This document shows positions 14,732 through 20,793 of a stretch of 20,873 nt of DNA, piece after piece (the stretch's first letter is position 1; each line of letters starts with the position of its first letter). Under the pieces are notes generated by a model. The model saw only the letters and a program-made list of their open reading frames with translations. It was not told the origin of the DNA and did no database searches. Origin of the DNA: CAYNFH01 sp964396385 (lineage in GTDB: Bacteria; Armatimonadota; Chthonomonadetes; Chthonomonadales; CAJBBX01); the NCBI GenBank assembly GCA_964396385.1, contig CAYNFH010000110.1, positions 1 to 20,873 on the forward strand. Reading direction: 5' to 3'. The position numbers and the translations under genes are program-made.

Positions 14732-15823
14732 TCAAATATAGCCGGTCTGCTTCAACAGGCGTTTGAGCCTGGTGGTGTTGAGCGGCGTATCCTTCGTTTG
14801 GTTCTGCTGCATGGAAGAGTAGAAGTCGTACATCAGGCCCATGACGGGCCGATACTGGAGGACGCAGGCCACGTATCGGCGGTCCAGGCTCAGCGTCCCG
14901 GCCGAATCGATAGCTTCCAGGTTGTTCAGCAGAAGGGTGCGGATCTCGTACCAGTTTGCGTCACGGGGCGCGCCGAAGCGGTCCAGTAGACCGTGCTTTT
15001 CCGCCTCGGGCAGGGCCTCGTATGCCTGGTGCACCACGTATCCCATGCACGAGAGGACCTCGCCGTAGTCGTAGTAGGTGTGCGACTTGAAGAACGCGTG
15101 CTCGGCTGGCGAGAGGTCGGAGCACTTGTCGAGCGCCAGGCCGAAGTCGGTCAGGAAGACGCGCCTGCCGTCCGTCATAATGTTCCAGAAATGCGCGTCG
15201 AAGTGGATGACGCCGTGTTTCCTCAGGAAGTCGATGGCCCGGCGGAGCTCCTCCAGAACGTGACTCATACGGCCCGGATTCTGCTGGAGCCAGACCTGGA
15301 GCATATAGGGGACGTGCTCCAGGAAGAGGACCAGCTCGTGGTTGGCGGCGGCGCGGTCCAGCATGTACCGGCCGATGTTCTCGTCCCCGCCCCAGTACTC
15401 GACGTACCCCTTGTGACGCTCCATGTCCACCTGGGAGCGCTCGCCCCAGAAGCGGACGATGCGGTAGTGGTACATCAGCGGGAAAGACTCGGTCTGGCCG
15501 GCGAGGACCCAGTTGGTGGTCTTGACGTGGGCCACCAGCTCGCGCCAAACGCCGAAACCGGCGGAGCCGACGCCGTAGTTATAGTATGTGGGCAGGTTGT
15601 ACAGGTTGCGGGTGGAGAACTGGTTCTCGTGCTCCCGGTCCGTGACCGGGATGCGCTTGACAAAGACCTTCTGTCCGCCCACGTCCAGGGTGAGGTTGCG
15701 GCCCCAGCCGGTCGAAGCTTCGGTACCCTCGAACAGGGCACGCAGGCGCGCGTCGTCGATCTGCGCGATACGGGAGCTCAGATCGAAGTAACGCCGCCGT
15801 CTGGTTGTGAGAGTGTAAGTCAT
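14732..15823 (-). CDS. Protein-kinase-like protein
   Basis: This 363-aa protein carries a kinase catalytic core: catalytic loop HFDAHFWN (207–214, D209 and N214), metal-binding DFG (226–228, TDFGLAL), and a candidate ATP-anchoring lysine K56 in VFVKRIPV, with a large N-lobe insertion between. The N-terminus lacks a standard glycine-rich loop, and HxDxHxxN is closer to the APH/lipopolysaccharide-kinase branch than to eukaryotic-type Ser/Thr kinases. Substrate unknown; no membrane anchor, so probably cytoplasmic. The start chosen is ATG 15823 (MTYTLTT); an in-frame upstream ATG at 16009 would lie deep inside the divergent gene and its reading is Ser/Ala-rich shadow. No ribosome binding site is visible at 15823, so expression may be leaderless or the start may differ. 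Confidence 0.7.
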   Translation of the reverse strand: MTYTLTTRRRRYFDLSSRIAQIDDARLRALFEGTEASTGWGRNLTLDVGGQKVFVKRIPVTDREHENQFSTRNLYNLPTYYNYGVGSAGFGVWRELVAHVKTTNWVLAGQTESFPLMYHYRIVRFWGERSQVDMERHKGYVEYWGGDENIGRYMLDRAAANHELVLFLEHVPYMLQVWLQQNPGRMSHVLEELRRAIDFLRKHGVIHFDAHFWNIMTDGRRVFLTDFGLALDKCSDLSPAEHAFFKSHTYYDYGEVLSCMGYVVHQAYEALPEAEKHGLLDRFGAPRDANWYEIRTLLLNNLEAIDSAGTLSLDRRYVACVLQYRPVMGLMYDFYSSMQQNQTKDTPLNTTRLKRLLKQTGYI

Positions 15824-16712
15824 GAGACATTGTCTCGAATCTGGCGAGTCCGAGGCCGCGGTGAGCGTTGCCGAACGGATCGTCCAGCCGCAACAGTCGG
15901 AGGACTCCGAGCTGGCGGCGGTGGCCCTCGAGATCCGCCGCCAGACCGTCAAGCGTGGATTCAACGCCGGGATAGCGGCACTCCTTGCCATAGCTATCGC
16001 AGGCGCCATCTGGCTGGTTATGTTTATGCTGGCAGTGGATGGCGCTGTCCCTGCGCTTCTGGCCCGCGGCTGGGTTGCCGCAACGGTGAGCGTCCTCCTG
16101 GGCGCGTTTCCCGTCTACGGTGTGTTCCGCGACCTCCAGCGGCGCGCGGAGACGCGGCGGTCCGCGCAGAGGCTGACGGAGGCACGCGACCACCGGCACA
16201 TCGGCGCGCTGGTGGACCTCCTGGCGTCGGAAGATCTGGTGACCCGCCGGCAAGCGGAGAATGCGCTCATCCGTCGTTTGCCGGAGCTACGCGCCACGGA
16301 CGCTTCCCTGCTAACTACCAATCAGCATGGGCGCCTCCTGCGCATCCTGAGTCTGCACGTGGAGAACCCTCTCTGGAAGGACGTGCGGGAAGTCTTCAAA
16401 CCAGCCAACGGGCGCGCGGTGGAGCTGCGGGTGGCCATCCTCAAGGCGCTGGAGCAGGTGGGCGACGGGCGGGCATACATGGTGGTCCGGGGCCTGGCGG
16501 AGAGCAAGGGCCGCTCTCCGGCGGAACGGCGGATCCAGGCGGCAGCCGCCGAGTGTTTGCCGTTCCTGGAGCGGCGGGTGCAGCAGGAATGGCAGGGCAA
16601 GACGCTGCTGCGGGCCGCGGAATCCAGCTCCGCCGAGGACCTGCTCCGGCCGGCGATCGGGGCGGGTGACCCGGAATTGCTGCTGAGAGAGTCCGAGCAA
16701 GGAGCGGATTAG
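15822..16712 (+). CDS. HEAT-like repeat membrane protein
   Basis: This 296-aa protein has an acidic cytoplasmic N-terminus, two membrane helices (about 46–72 and 80–102), and a cytoplasmic C-terminal part of paired helices resembling HEAT or armadillo repeats (HIGALVDLLASEDLVTRRQA; LRVAILKALEQVGDGRAYMV; SPAERRIQAAAAECLPFLER). Such solenoids usually bind proteins. The frame opens at ATG 15822, overlapping the divergent kinase-like start by two bases; a GTG at 15861 with a weak CGAGG before it is an alternative that would remove the overlap. Kinase and HEAT protein may act together, as divergent pairs often do, but nothing else in the sequence shows it. It ends 26 bp before the convergent repeat protein gene. 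Confidence 0.7.
   Translation: MRHCLESGESEAAVSVAERIVQPQQSEDSELAAVALEIRRQTVKRGFNAGIAALLAIAIAGAIWLVMFMLAVDGAVPALLARGWVAATVSVLLGAFPVYGVFRDLQRRAETRRSAQRLTEARDHRHIGALVDLLASEDLVTRRQAENALIRRLPELRATDASLLTTNQHGRLLRILSLHVENPLWKDVREVFKPANGRAVELRVAILKALEQVGDGRAYMVVRGLAESKGRSPAERRIQAAAAECLPFLERRVQQEWQGKTLLRAAESSSAEDLLRPAIGAGDPELLLRESEQGAD
15824..15836. promoter_or_regulatory. Palindrome GAGACA-T-TGTCTC at divergent starts
   Basis: GAGACA (15824–15829) and TGTCTC (15831–15836) form a perfect inverted repeat around one base, overlapping the start codons of the kinase-like and HEAT-like genes. It could be an operator for a dimeric regulator that controls both genes. Confidence 0.4.
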
Positions 16713-16719
16713 CGCGGCA

Positions 16720-16735
16720 CGGTGTTTGATCACCG
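16720..16735. terminator. Weak hairpin between convergent genes
   Basis: CGGTG (16720–16724) and CACCG (16731–16735) form a 5-bp stem around TTTGAT in the 26-bp gap between two convergent genes. It could terminate both, but the stem is short and no U-tract is present. Confidence 0.25.
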
Positions 16736-16738
16736 GCG

Positions 16739-17230
16739 TTACATCGTCCAGAGCGTGTTGCCTTCCGGGTCACGGGCTTTGATGGAGGGTGTGCCGTCAT
16801 CCTGGAGCTGGATGAAGAGGCGCATATTGCGGTCGTGGTCCATCAGGATAATGGAGGGAGTTTCCATGCCGCCGATAAGGTTGATCATGAAGCGGGGGGT
16901 GCCGCGGCTGTCCGCCATGGCCAGGGTAGGGACTCCGTCCTCGTTCACGCCCATCATGCAGCGAATACGCTCGCTGGCTCCAAAGACGCCGACAGAGATG
17001 AAGTCGCCCTGCTCAAAGATGGTAAACCTCGTCTCGCCGTTCCGGTCACCGATGCGCAGGGTGGGCACACCGTCCGCGCTGACGCCGATGGCGACGCGCT
17101 GAGTGCCGCTGCGGTCCCCAATGGCGAGCAGCGCGCCTTCCTCCGTGGCCTGGAAGACGGCGCGCTCCCGCCCCTCCTCGTCTACCAGGGTGATCTTGCG
17201 GGTGCGGATCTCGTCCGTATTGTCGGGCAT
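16739..17230 (-). CDS. Six-repeat predicted beta-solenoid protein
   Basis: This 163-aa protein is built almost entirely of a 22–24-residue repeat. Units begin at R23, R45, R68, R90, R113 and R137, with a partial unit at each end. The consensus is R..I.V..DG.PTL.I.D..G.., for example RVAIGVSADGVPTLRIGDRN and RCMMGVNEDGVPTLAMADSR. The alternation of short strands and DG/NG turns predicts a beta-solenoid or beta-propeller-like fold. Proteins with such VDE.G..R repeats occur in many bacteria with no assigned function, and similar repeats appear in tail-fibre-like proteins. No signal peptide is present. The start has AAGGAG five bases before ATG 17230. It is convergent with the HEAT-like gene. Confidence 0.75.
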   Translation of the reverse strand: MPDNTDEIRTRKITLVDEEGRERAVFQATEEGALLAIGDRSGTQRVAIGVSADGVPTLRIGDRNGETRFTIFEQGDFISVGVFGASERIRCMMGVNEDGVPTLAMADSRGTPRFMINLIGGMETPSIILMDHDRNMRLFIQLQDDGTPSIKARDPEGNTLWTM

Positions 17231-17241
17231 GAGGGCTCCTT

Positions 17242-17351
17242 GGTTGAAGGTTGAAGGCCGGATGCCAGCGGCGATCCCTTGCCTGTAAGGCTGCTTGAGC
17301 CGGTGAGCTTACGTTACTGTACAACGTACCTTCAACCTTCAACCTTCAACC
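17242..17351. repeat. Perfect inverted heptamer arms TTGAAGG / CCTTCAA
   Basis: The left arm (17242–17257) is two GGTTGAA-phase units; the right arm (17329–17351) is three CCTTCAA units. The arms are perfectly complementary over 16 bp. Between them are GCCGGATGCC and a second small inverted repeat, TACGTT (17310–17315) with AACGTA (17323–17328). No gene lies inside. It fills the region between the solenoid gene and riboswitch 1. Confidence 0.8.
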
Positions 17352-17442
17352 CCTCTCCTCGCACCTTTCGCTATTCCCGGTAGGTCACACAGCGATGGTT
17401 TCCGGCTACCTCGCCATAATCTGGAATGCATCGTTTTGTCTC

Positions 17443-17608
17443 CGCCTCCGAAAAGGCAAACCTGTTGTGAAACAGGGACGCAAAGCCTACGGACGTGAAG
17501 GACAGGGGACAGGGAACAGGGGATAGGTGACAGGTGCGGAATCTCCGAACCCTGTAACCTGCAACCTGTAACCTCTAACCTTCCCCCACGTGGCCGGGTT
17601 GCCGAACA
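17443..17608 (+). promoter_or_regulatory. c-di-GMP-I riboswitch (GEMM-I), copy 1
   Basis: The conserved core is present: AAAAGGCAAACC (17451–17462), a hairpin CCTGTT–GTGA–AACAGG with GNRA loop, then GGGACGCAAAGCC (17475–17487). The 3' signature GGCCGGGTTGCCGAA (17592–17606) follows. The second stem closes with ACGTG (17493–17497) and CACGT (17587–17591); its tip, normally about 15–25 bases, is enlarged to about 90 bases by a heptamer element. The aptamer binds cyclic di-GMP and lies 53 bp before the secreted protein gene at 17661. The mode of switching is not obvious. Confidence 0.9.
17498..17584. repeat. Heptamer element inside riboswitch 1
   Basis: The left arm carries AGGGGAC, AGGGAAC, AGGGGAT and AGGTGAC; the centre contains GCGGAATCTCCG; the right arm carries AACCCTGT, AACCTGC, AACCTGT and AACCTCT. 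The arms are largely complementary with G–U pairs and mismatches, so they can fold as an extension of the riboswitch stem. Confidence 0.75.
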
Positions 17609-17615
17609 GGCGAGA

Positions 17616-17635
17616 TCCGCGGTTTGAGCCGCGGA
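17616..17635 (+). promoter_or_regulatory. Expression-platform hairpin of riboswitch 1
   Basis: TCCGCGG and CCGCGGA form a perfect 7-bp stem around TTTGAG, 8 bases after the aptamer and 10 bases before the AGGAGGAG ribosome binding site. It may be the switching hairpin. No U-run follows, so factor-independent termination is not clear. Confidence 0.5.
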
Positions 17636-17660
17636 CCAACGCTTAGGAGGAGCAGCAGAC

Positions 17661-18071
17661 ATGCAGATCCGGTCACTGGTTGTAACGGCGCTAGCCGCCA
17701 CGCAGATTTGCGCCGCCACCCTGTGCGCCAACGCACAGACCGACCGCTCGCTGGAGGCCAGGATTGCCGCCCAGCAGCGGGCGCGAGTAGCCCTCTCCCA
17801 CAGGTTCTCCACGGGTCAGAGAGGCGTTATTGCCGAGGAGCTCCGCCAGGCGGAGATGCGCGCCCAGGCCGACGCGCGCCGCTGGAGCGGCATGAGCAGC
17901 CGCACGGGCTCATCCACAACCCTCACCCAGCTTCGCCAGATGGGCGCGTACCAGGCTCAGGCCGAGCGTGCCTATCTGGGCGCTATCTGCCGGAAGTACC
18001 GGCTATCGTCCGACGACATGCTTGCCATCGTGAGCGAGTCTCAGCAGCGGCAGGCGTGCGCGAGATACTGA
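17661..18071 (+). CDS. Secreted helical protein under c-di-GMP riboswitch 1
   Basis: This 136-aa protein has an N-terminal signal peptide (about 1–25, MQIRSLVVTALAATQICAAT then LCANAQ). The mature part is helical and charged (SLEARIAAQQRARVALSHRF; AEELRQAEMRAQADARRWSG; RAYLGAICRKYRLSSDDMLA) and ends with one cysteine near the C-terminus. I recognise no family. Ribosome binding site GGAGGAG lies 8 bases before the ATG. It is the first gene downstream of riboswitch 1, so its expression should follow c-di-GMP level. Its stop overlaps the next gene's start (TGATG), so the two are translationally coupled. A longer upstream frame (from 17624) in another phase is a shadow running through the aptamer leader. 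Confidence 0.75.
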   Translation: MQIRSLVVTALAATQICAATLCANAQTDRSLEARIAAQQRARVALSHRFSTGQRGVIAEELRQAEMRAQADARRWSGMSSRTGSSTTLTQLRQMGAYQAQAERAYLGAICRKYRLSSDDMLAIVSESQQRQACARY

Positions 18072-18463
18072 TGGCGCCCGTACGCGGCAAGAGCCGCTTT
18101 CTAAAGCGGGCGGGCCGCTTTGCGCTGGTCTATCTGGGACTCGACTTGGCGGCCTCCTGCACGCTGGGAGCGCTGTGGATCCAGCGCTCCCCGGCGGATC
18201 TCTCCGGCCGGTGGGTGGACACCCGCATGAACAAACAGCTAGTCATGCGGCCGAACCACTCCGCGGAGGTCGGCGCGGTCAGCCGGACGCCACGATACAG
18301 CTTGAACTGGCGGCTGGAGGGCGAGAGGCTGTACATGCACAATGAGCGGCGCGACCTCGCCTTCCGATGGTCCCTGAACGACGGCGGAAGGCGGCTGCGG
18401 ATCGTCTCGGATGACGGGCGCGTAGAGGACTTCCTGCGCGCAGCCGAGCCTATGCGCGAGTAG
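18071..18463 (+). CDS. Small membrane-anchored protein, lipocalin-like C-domain
   Basis: This 130-aa protein starts at ATG 18071, overlapping the previous stop as TGATG. A basic N-terminus (MAPVRGKSRFLKRAGR) precedes one membrane helix (about 17–37). The rest is a beta-rich domain beginning LSGRWVDTRMNKQLVMRPNH and continuing YSLNWRLEGERLYMHNERRD and FRWSLNDGGRRLRIVSDDGR. GRW at the start with repeated F.R/L.L strands resembles the lipocalin-like modules also present in the 418-aa protein of this window. Function unknown; probably anchored in the inner membrane with the domain outside. Being coupled to the preceding gene, it should share its c-di-GMP control. Confidence 0.65.
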   Translation: MAPVRGKSRFLKRAGRFALVYLGLDLAASCTLGALWIQRSPADLSGRWVDTRMNKQLVMRPNHSAEVGAVSRTPRYSLNWRLEGERLYMHNERRDLAFRWSLNDGGRRLRIVSDDGRVEDFLRAAEPMRE

Positions 18464-18671
18464 CGGTCGAGCAGGCATCTAGAATTGAGTAGGCTTAAGA
18501 AATCCCCGCACATCGTACAGCAATAGGAATGGGACAGGTCGCCAGAATAAGGTTACGGACGGTTCATACAGCCCCTGACCGGGGCCACTCCGCTGTGAGG
18601 CACATACGTTGTCTCCTGCTCGGTTGGACAAATCGCCATCGGAAGGCCCGGGTGCCTTCCACAGAACATTC
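18464..18671 (+). other. 208-bp gap upstream of riboswitch 2
   Basis: No gene is seen. A perfect 7-bp hairpin GGAAGGC (18641–18647) and GCCTTCC (18654–18660) around CCGGGT lies just before the riboswitch and could end upstream transcription, though no U-run follows. A promoter for the prepilin operon is expected here, but I could not assign one with confidence. Confidence 0.4.
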
Positions 18672-18832
18672 CTTCGCAATCGACAAAGGCAAACCCGCGC
18701 GAAAGCCGGGGACGCAAAGCGATGGGCCTGAACGGCCGGTTGAAGGTTGAAGGTTGAGGGTTGAGGGTCTCCGGACACTCACCTCTCACCTCTCACCACT
18801 CACCTCTCCGATGGTTGCCACGTTACCGAACT
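18672..18832 (+). promoter_or_regulatory. c-di-GMP-I riboswitch (GEMM-I), copy 2, upstream of prepilins
   Basis: The core shows AAAGGCAAACC (18685–18695), a hairpin capped by GAAA (18701–18704), then GGGGACGCAAAGC (18708–18720) and the 3' signature GATGGTTGCCACGTTACCGAA (18810–18830). The second stem closes with CGG (18733–18735) and CCG (18808–18810), and its tip is replaced by a 72-base heptamer element. The aptamer ends about 28 bp before the PilX-like ATG, with ribosome binding site AAGGAG in between, so c-di-GMP probably governs prepilin expression. Confidence 0.9.
18736..18807. repeat. Heptamer element inside riboswitch 2
   Basis: The left arm carries GTTGAAG, GTTGAAG, GTTGAGG and GTTGAGG; the centre is CTCCGGAC with palindromic TCCGGA; the right arm carries CTCACCT, CTCACCT, CTCACCA and CTCACCT. 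The arms partly complement each other, extending the riboswitch stem tip. Confidence 0.8.
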
Positions 18833-18859
18833 GCGGCGATTTCGAAGGAGACATCTCAG

Positions 18860-20095
18860 ATGTACACCCATGATACGGTTGCGCGCCGCCAGAGAAGGCG
18901 CGGCGCCATCTTGTTGGGGACACTCTTGTTCATCCTGATCGCGTCCATCCTGCTGCTGGGCGTCGGGACCATGTGCACGTCCCACCAGCAGGTGGCCCAG
19001 TACGACCTCCGCTACGCGCAGGCGCTGGATCTAGCCGAGGCCGGCGTGAACAAAGAGCTGAACAAGATCAGCAAGGACTACAAGACCGCGGACCAGTCTC
19101 CTGGAACCGCGGTCGCCCTCAACGGCGGCACGTACACCACATATGTGGTTGAGCGCAACTCCGACGGCAGCGATGGTGGGGCGTGGAGCTACCCGGACAA
19201 CTGCTACATCTACTCCACCGGCACCATTGGGGGGGTGAGCCGCACCGTCAAGGTCTCAGCAAAGGGCTACAACGTGATGAACAACTACACGCTGTTCGCC
19301 ATGAACTCCGGAAACCTCACGGGCAACATCACCATCAACGGCAACGCAGGAACGAACGGCTCCTTGACAGTAGGCAGCTCCAGCACCATCAGCGGCGGCG
19401 TGGACCTGGCCGGTGCCGGAGCGACTGAGAGTGGCGGCAGCGTAACCACGCGCCGCCTGCCGGAGCCCCTGAACTGGCAGACGGTGGACCAGATCGCGTA
19501 CCAGTATTACCCCAACAGCGGCAGTACGGCTCCGGGCGGGCTGGCCTATTTGGCGACACACAATTCCAACGCGCTGGCCAGCCCGGCGCTGAACCCTATC
19601 GGAACGTCTGCATATGTTTCGGGCAGCCAGACTCTGTACGGTTTGAGCGGAAATACACCAACGGACTACTATGTTGCCAAAATCGACGAGAGTGGGAACA
19701 AGGCAATCACCTTCGACAACACACTGGGCGCCATCAACCTGTGGGTTGGACCGGATGGGGCCAGCACCGTACTCAATTTCGCCGGCACCACCAAGGCGAC
19801 GACCACCGGCTACTATCCCGTAAACATCTTCATTGCCACCGCAACGTCGCTGAACCTGGTAGGAAACGCAACACTATATGCCAACATCTACTGCTACAAC
19901 AAAGATTCGCTTGGCAACCCGTACGGCACCATCACCGACTCCGGTACGCCAACTATCTATGGAAACGTGCTGGCGAACACGGTGACCATGAACGGCACCG
20001 CCACAATCACCCTCAACGCTCCTACCGGCGTGGGAGGCTACACCGGCTACTACGGTAAAGACAACAGTTGGCAGGAACAGAACCTGCGGTACTGA
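18860..20095 (+). CDS. PilX-like prepilin-type protein
   Basis: This 411-aa protein has a class III prepilin leader: basic residues ending QRRRG, cleavage predicted after G15, then AILLGTLLFILIASILLLG as the hydrophobic N-terminal helix. YAQALDLAEAGVNKEL follows, the motif shared by PilX N-terminal regions; position +5 is not glutamate, as is usual for PilX-type minor pilins. The remainder is Thr/Ser/Gly/Asn-rich with repeated short strands (GNITINGNAGTNGSLTVGSS; TPTIYGNVLANTVTMNGTAT) resembling bactofilin-like or beta-helical polymer-forming folds. The start is ATG 18860 with AAGGAG nine bases upstream; an in-frame ATG at 18761 lies within the riboswitch and repeat and is rejected. First gene of an operon with the PilW-like gene 27 bp downstream. 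Confidence 0.85.
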   Translation: MYTHDTVARRQRRRGAILLGTLLFILIASILLLGVGTMCTSHQQVAQYDLRYAQALDLAEAGVNKELNKISKDYKTADQSPGTAVALNGGTYTTYVVERNSDGSDGGAWSYPDNCYIYSTGTIGGVSRTVKVSAKGYNVMNNYTLFAMNSGNLTGNITINGNAGTNGSLTVGSSSTISGGVDLAGAGATESGGSVTTRRLPEPLNWQTVDQIAYQYYPNSGSTAPGGLAYLATHNSNALASPALNPIGTSAYVSGSQTLYGLSGNTPTDYYVAKIDESGNKAITFDNTLGAINLWVGPDGASTVLNFAGTTKATTTGYYPVNIFIATATSLNLVGNATLYANIYCYNKDSLGNPYGTITDSGTPTIYGNVLANTVTMNGTATITLNAPTGVGGYTGYYGKDNSWQEQNLRY

Positions 20096-20122
20096 GATCC
20101 GCGCGAACAACGAGAGATTGAG

Positions 20123-20713
20123 ATGAACACCAAAACCTATGTAACGCTCCGCGGCGCGGAACCCGGTCGTCAGACAAGACGACGCCGCCAGGGCGGATGG
20201 AGCATGCTCGAGCTTACCATCGCCATGATGTGCGCCACCGTGCTGATGTGTGGACTCTATACGCTTGCTCGCAGCAGCTACGACTCCCAGTGGGAGCTGG
20301 TTAACCAGAATAACGCGAACCTGGCCGCCCGTCAGGGCGTGGACTACCTGGCCGATCACCTGCGCGGCGCGTACACCGTCAAGTCAGCCAGTACCAGCGA
20401 TATAACCATCGCCGACTCCGCCGGCAATCAGACTCGCTTCTATTGGAACAGCGCCGACAATACACTGTGCACCTCAGGTGGGTCCGGCGGCACCAGCACC
20501 AACAGCACGGTGCTGCAGTACAACGTGCAGTCGCTCACCTTCACCTACTGGTACTGGGTGACGGCAACGGGAACGTGGGCCAGCGTCCTGCCGCTTCCGG
20601 CGGACCTTACCACGATAGGTGGTATCGACATCAACGCAGTGATTAACGTGAACGGGTACCAGAAGCAGGTGACCAGCTCCGTGCACCTGCGGTACTGCAA
20701 GTATCCTCAGTAG
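20123..20713 (+). CDS. PilW-like minor prepilin
   Basis: This 196-aa protein has the type IV prepilin leader RRRRQGG followed by WSMLELTIAMMCATVLMCGL. The predicted cleavage is G25|W26, with the required glutamate at +5 (E30). A hydrophobic helix runs to about residue 48, after which QGVDYLADHLRGAYTVKSAS and a beta-rich C-terminal domain with TRFYWNSADNTLCTSGGSGG and TSSVHLRYCKYPQ follow, the usual layout of PilW-type pseudopilins; two cysteines could form the D-region disulphide. Prepilin peptidase and the pilus machine would lie elsewhere. Only a weak GAGA ribosome binding site is visible, so coupling to the PilX-like gene is likely, and riboswitch 2 would control both. Confidence 0.85.
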   Translation: MNTKTYVTLRGAEPGRQTRRRRQGGWSMLELTIAMMCATVLMCGLYTLARSSYDSQWELVNQNNANLAARQGVDYLADHLRGAYTVKSASTSDITIADSAGNQTRFYWNSADNTLCTSGGSGGTSTNSTVLQYNVQSLTFTYWYWVTATGTWASVLPLPADLTTIGGIDINAVINVNGYQKQVTSSVHLRYCKYPQ

Positions 20714-20720
20714 ATTAGGG

Positions 20721-20793
20721 GTCACAGACTACAGGGAGCAGGGTAGGGACTTCTGTCTGTCTCTCCTGTTCCCTGTTGCCGTTTACCTGTGAC
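20721..20793 (+). terminator. Long repeat-built hairpin after the prepilin genes
   Basis: GTCACAG (20721–20727) and CTGTGAC (20787–20793), ACAGGGA (20731–20737) and TCCCTGT (20770–20776), and CAGG (20739–20742) with CCTG (20765–20768) pair in order, giving an extended imperfect hairpin. It begins 8 bp after the PilW-like stop. No U-run follows, so a role in ending or stabilising the transcript is uncertain. It belongs to the dispersed repeat element family. Confidence 0.6.

Noticed and set aside
14993..16669. Long plus-strand frame of 558 codons
   Set aside because: It is antisense to the kinase-like gene, then out of phase with the HEAT-like gene, has no domain sense and changes composition; the two opposite-strand genes explain the DNA.
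17624..18070. Longer frame extending the small membrane protein upstream
   Set aside because: It overlaps the secreted 136-aa gene out of phase; the TGATG overlap start gives a normal coupled gene.
18761..18859. Upstream ATG extending the PilX-like protein by 33 residues
   Set aside because: It lies inside the riboswitch and its repeat insert, has no binding site, and the added residues precede an otherwise standard prepilin leader.
20721..20793. Repeat hairpin considered as a strong intrinsic terminator
   Set aside because: Stem is imperfect with internal gaps and there is no U-run; reported only as a possible terminator.
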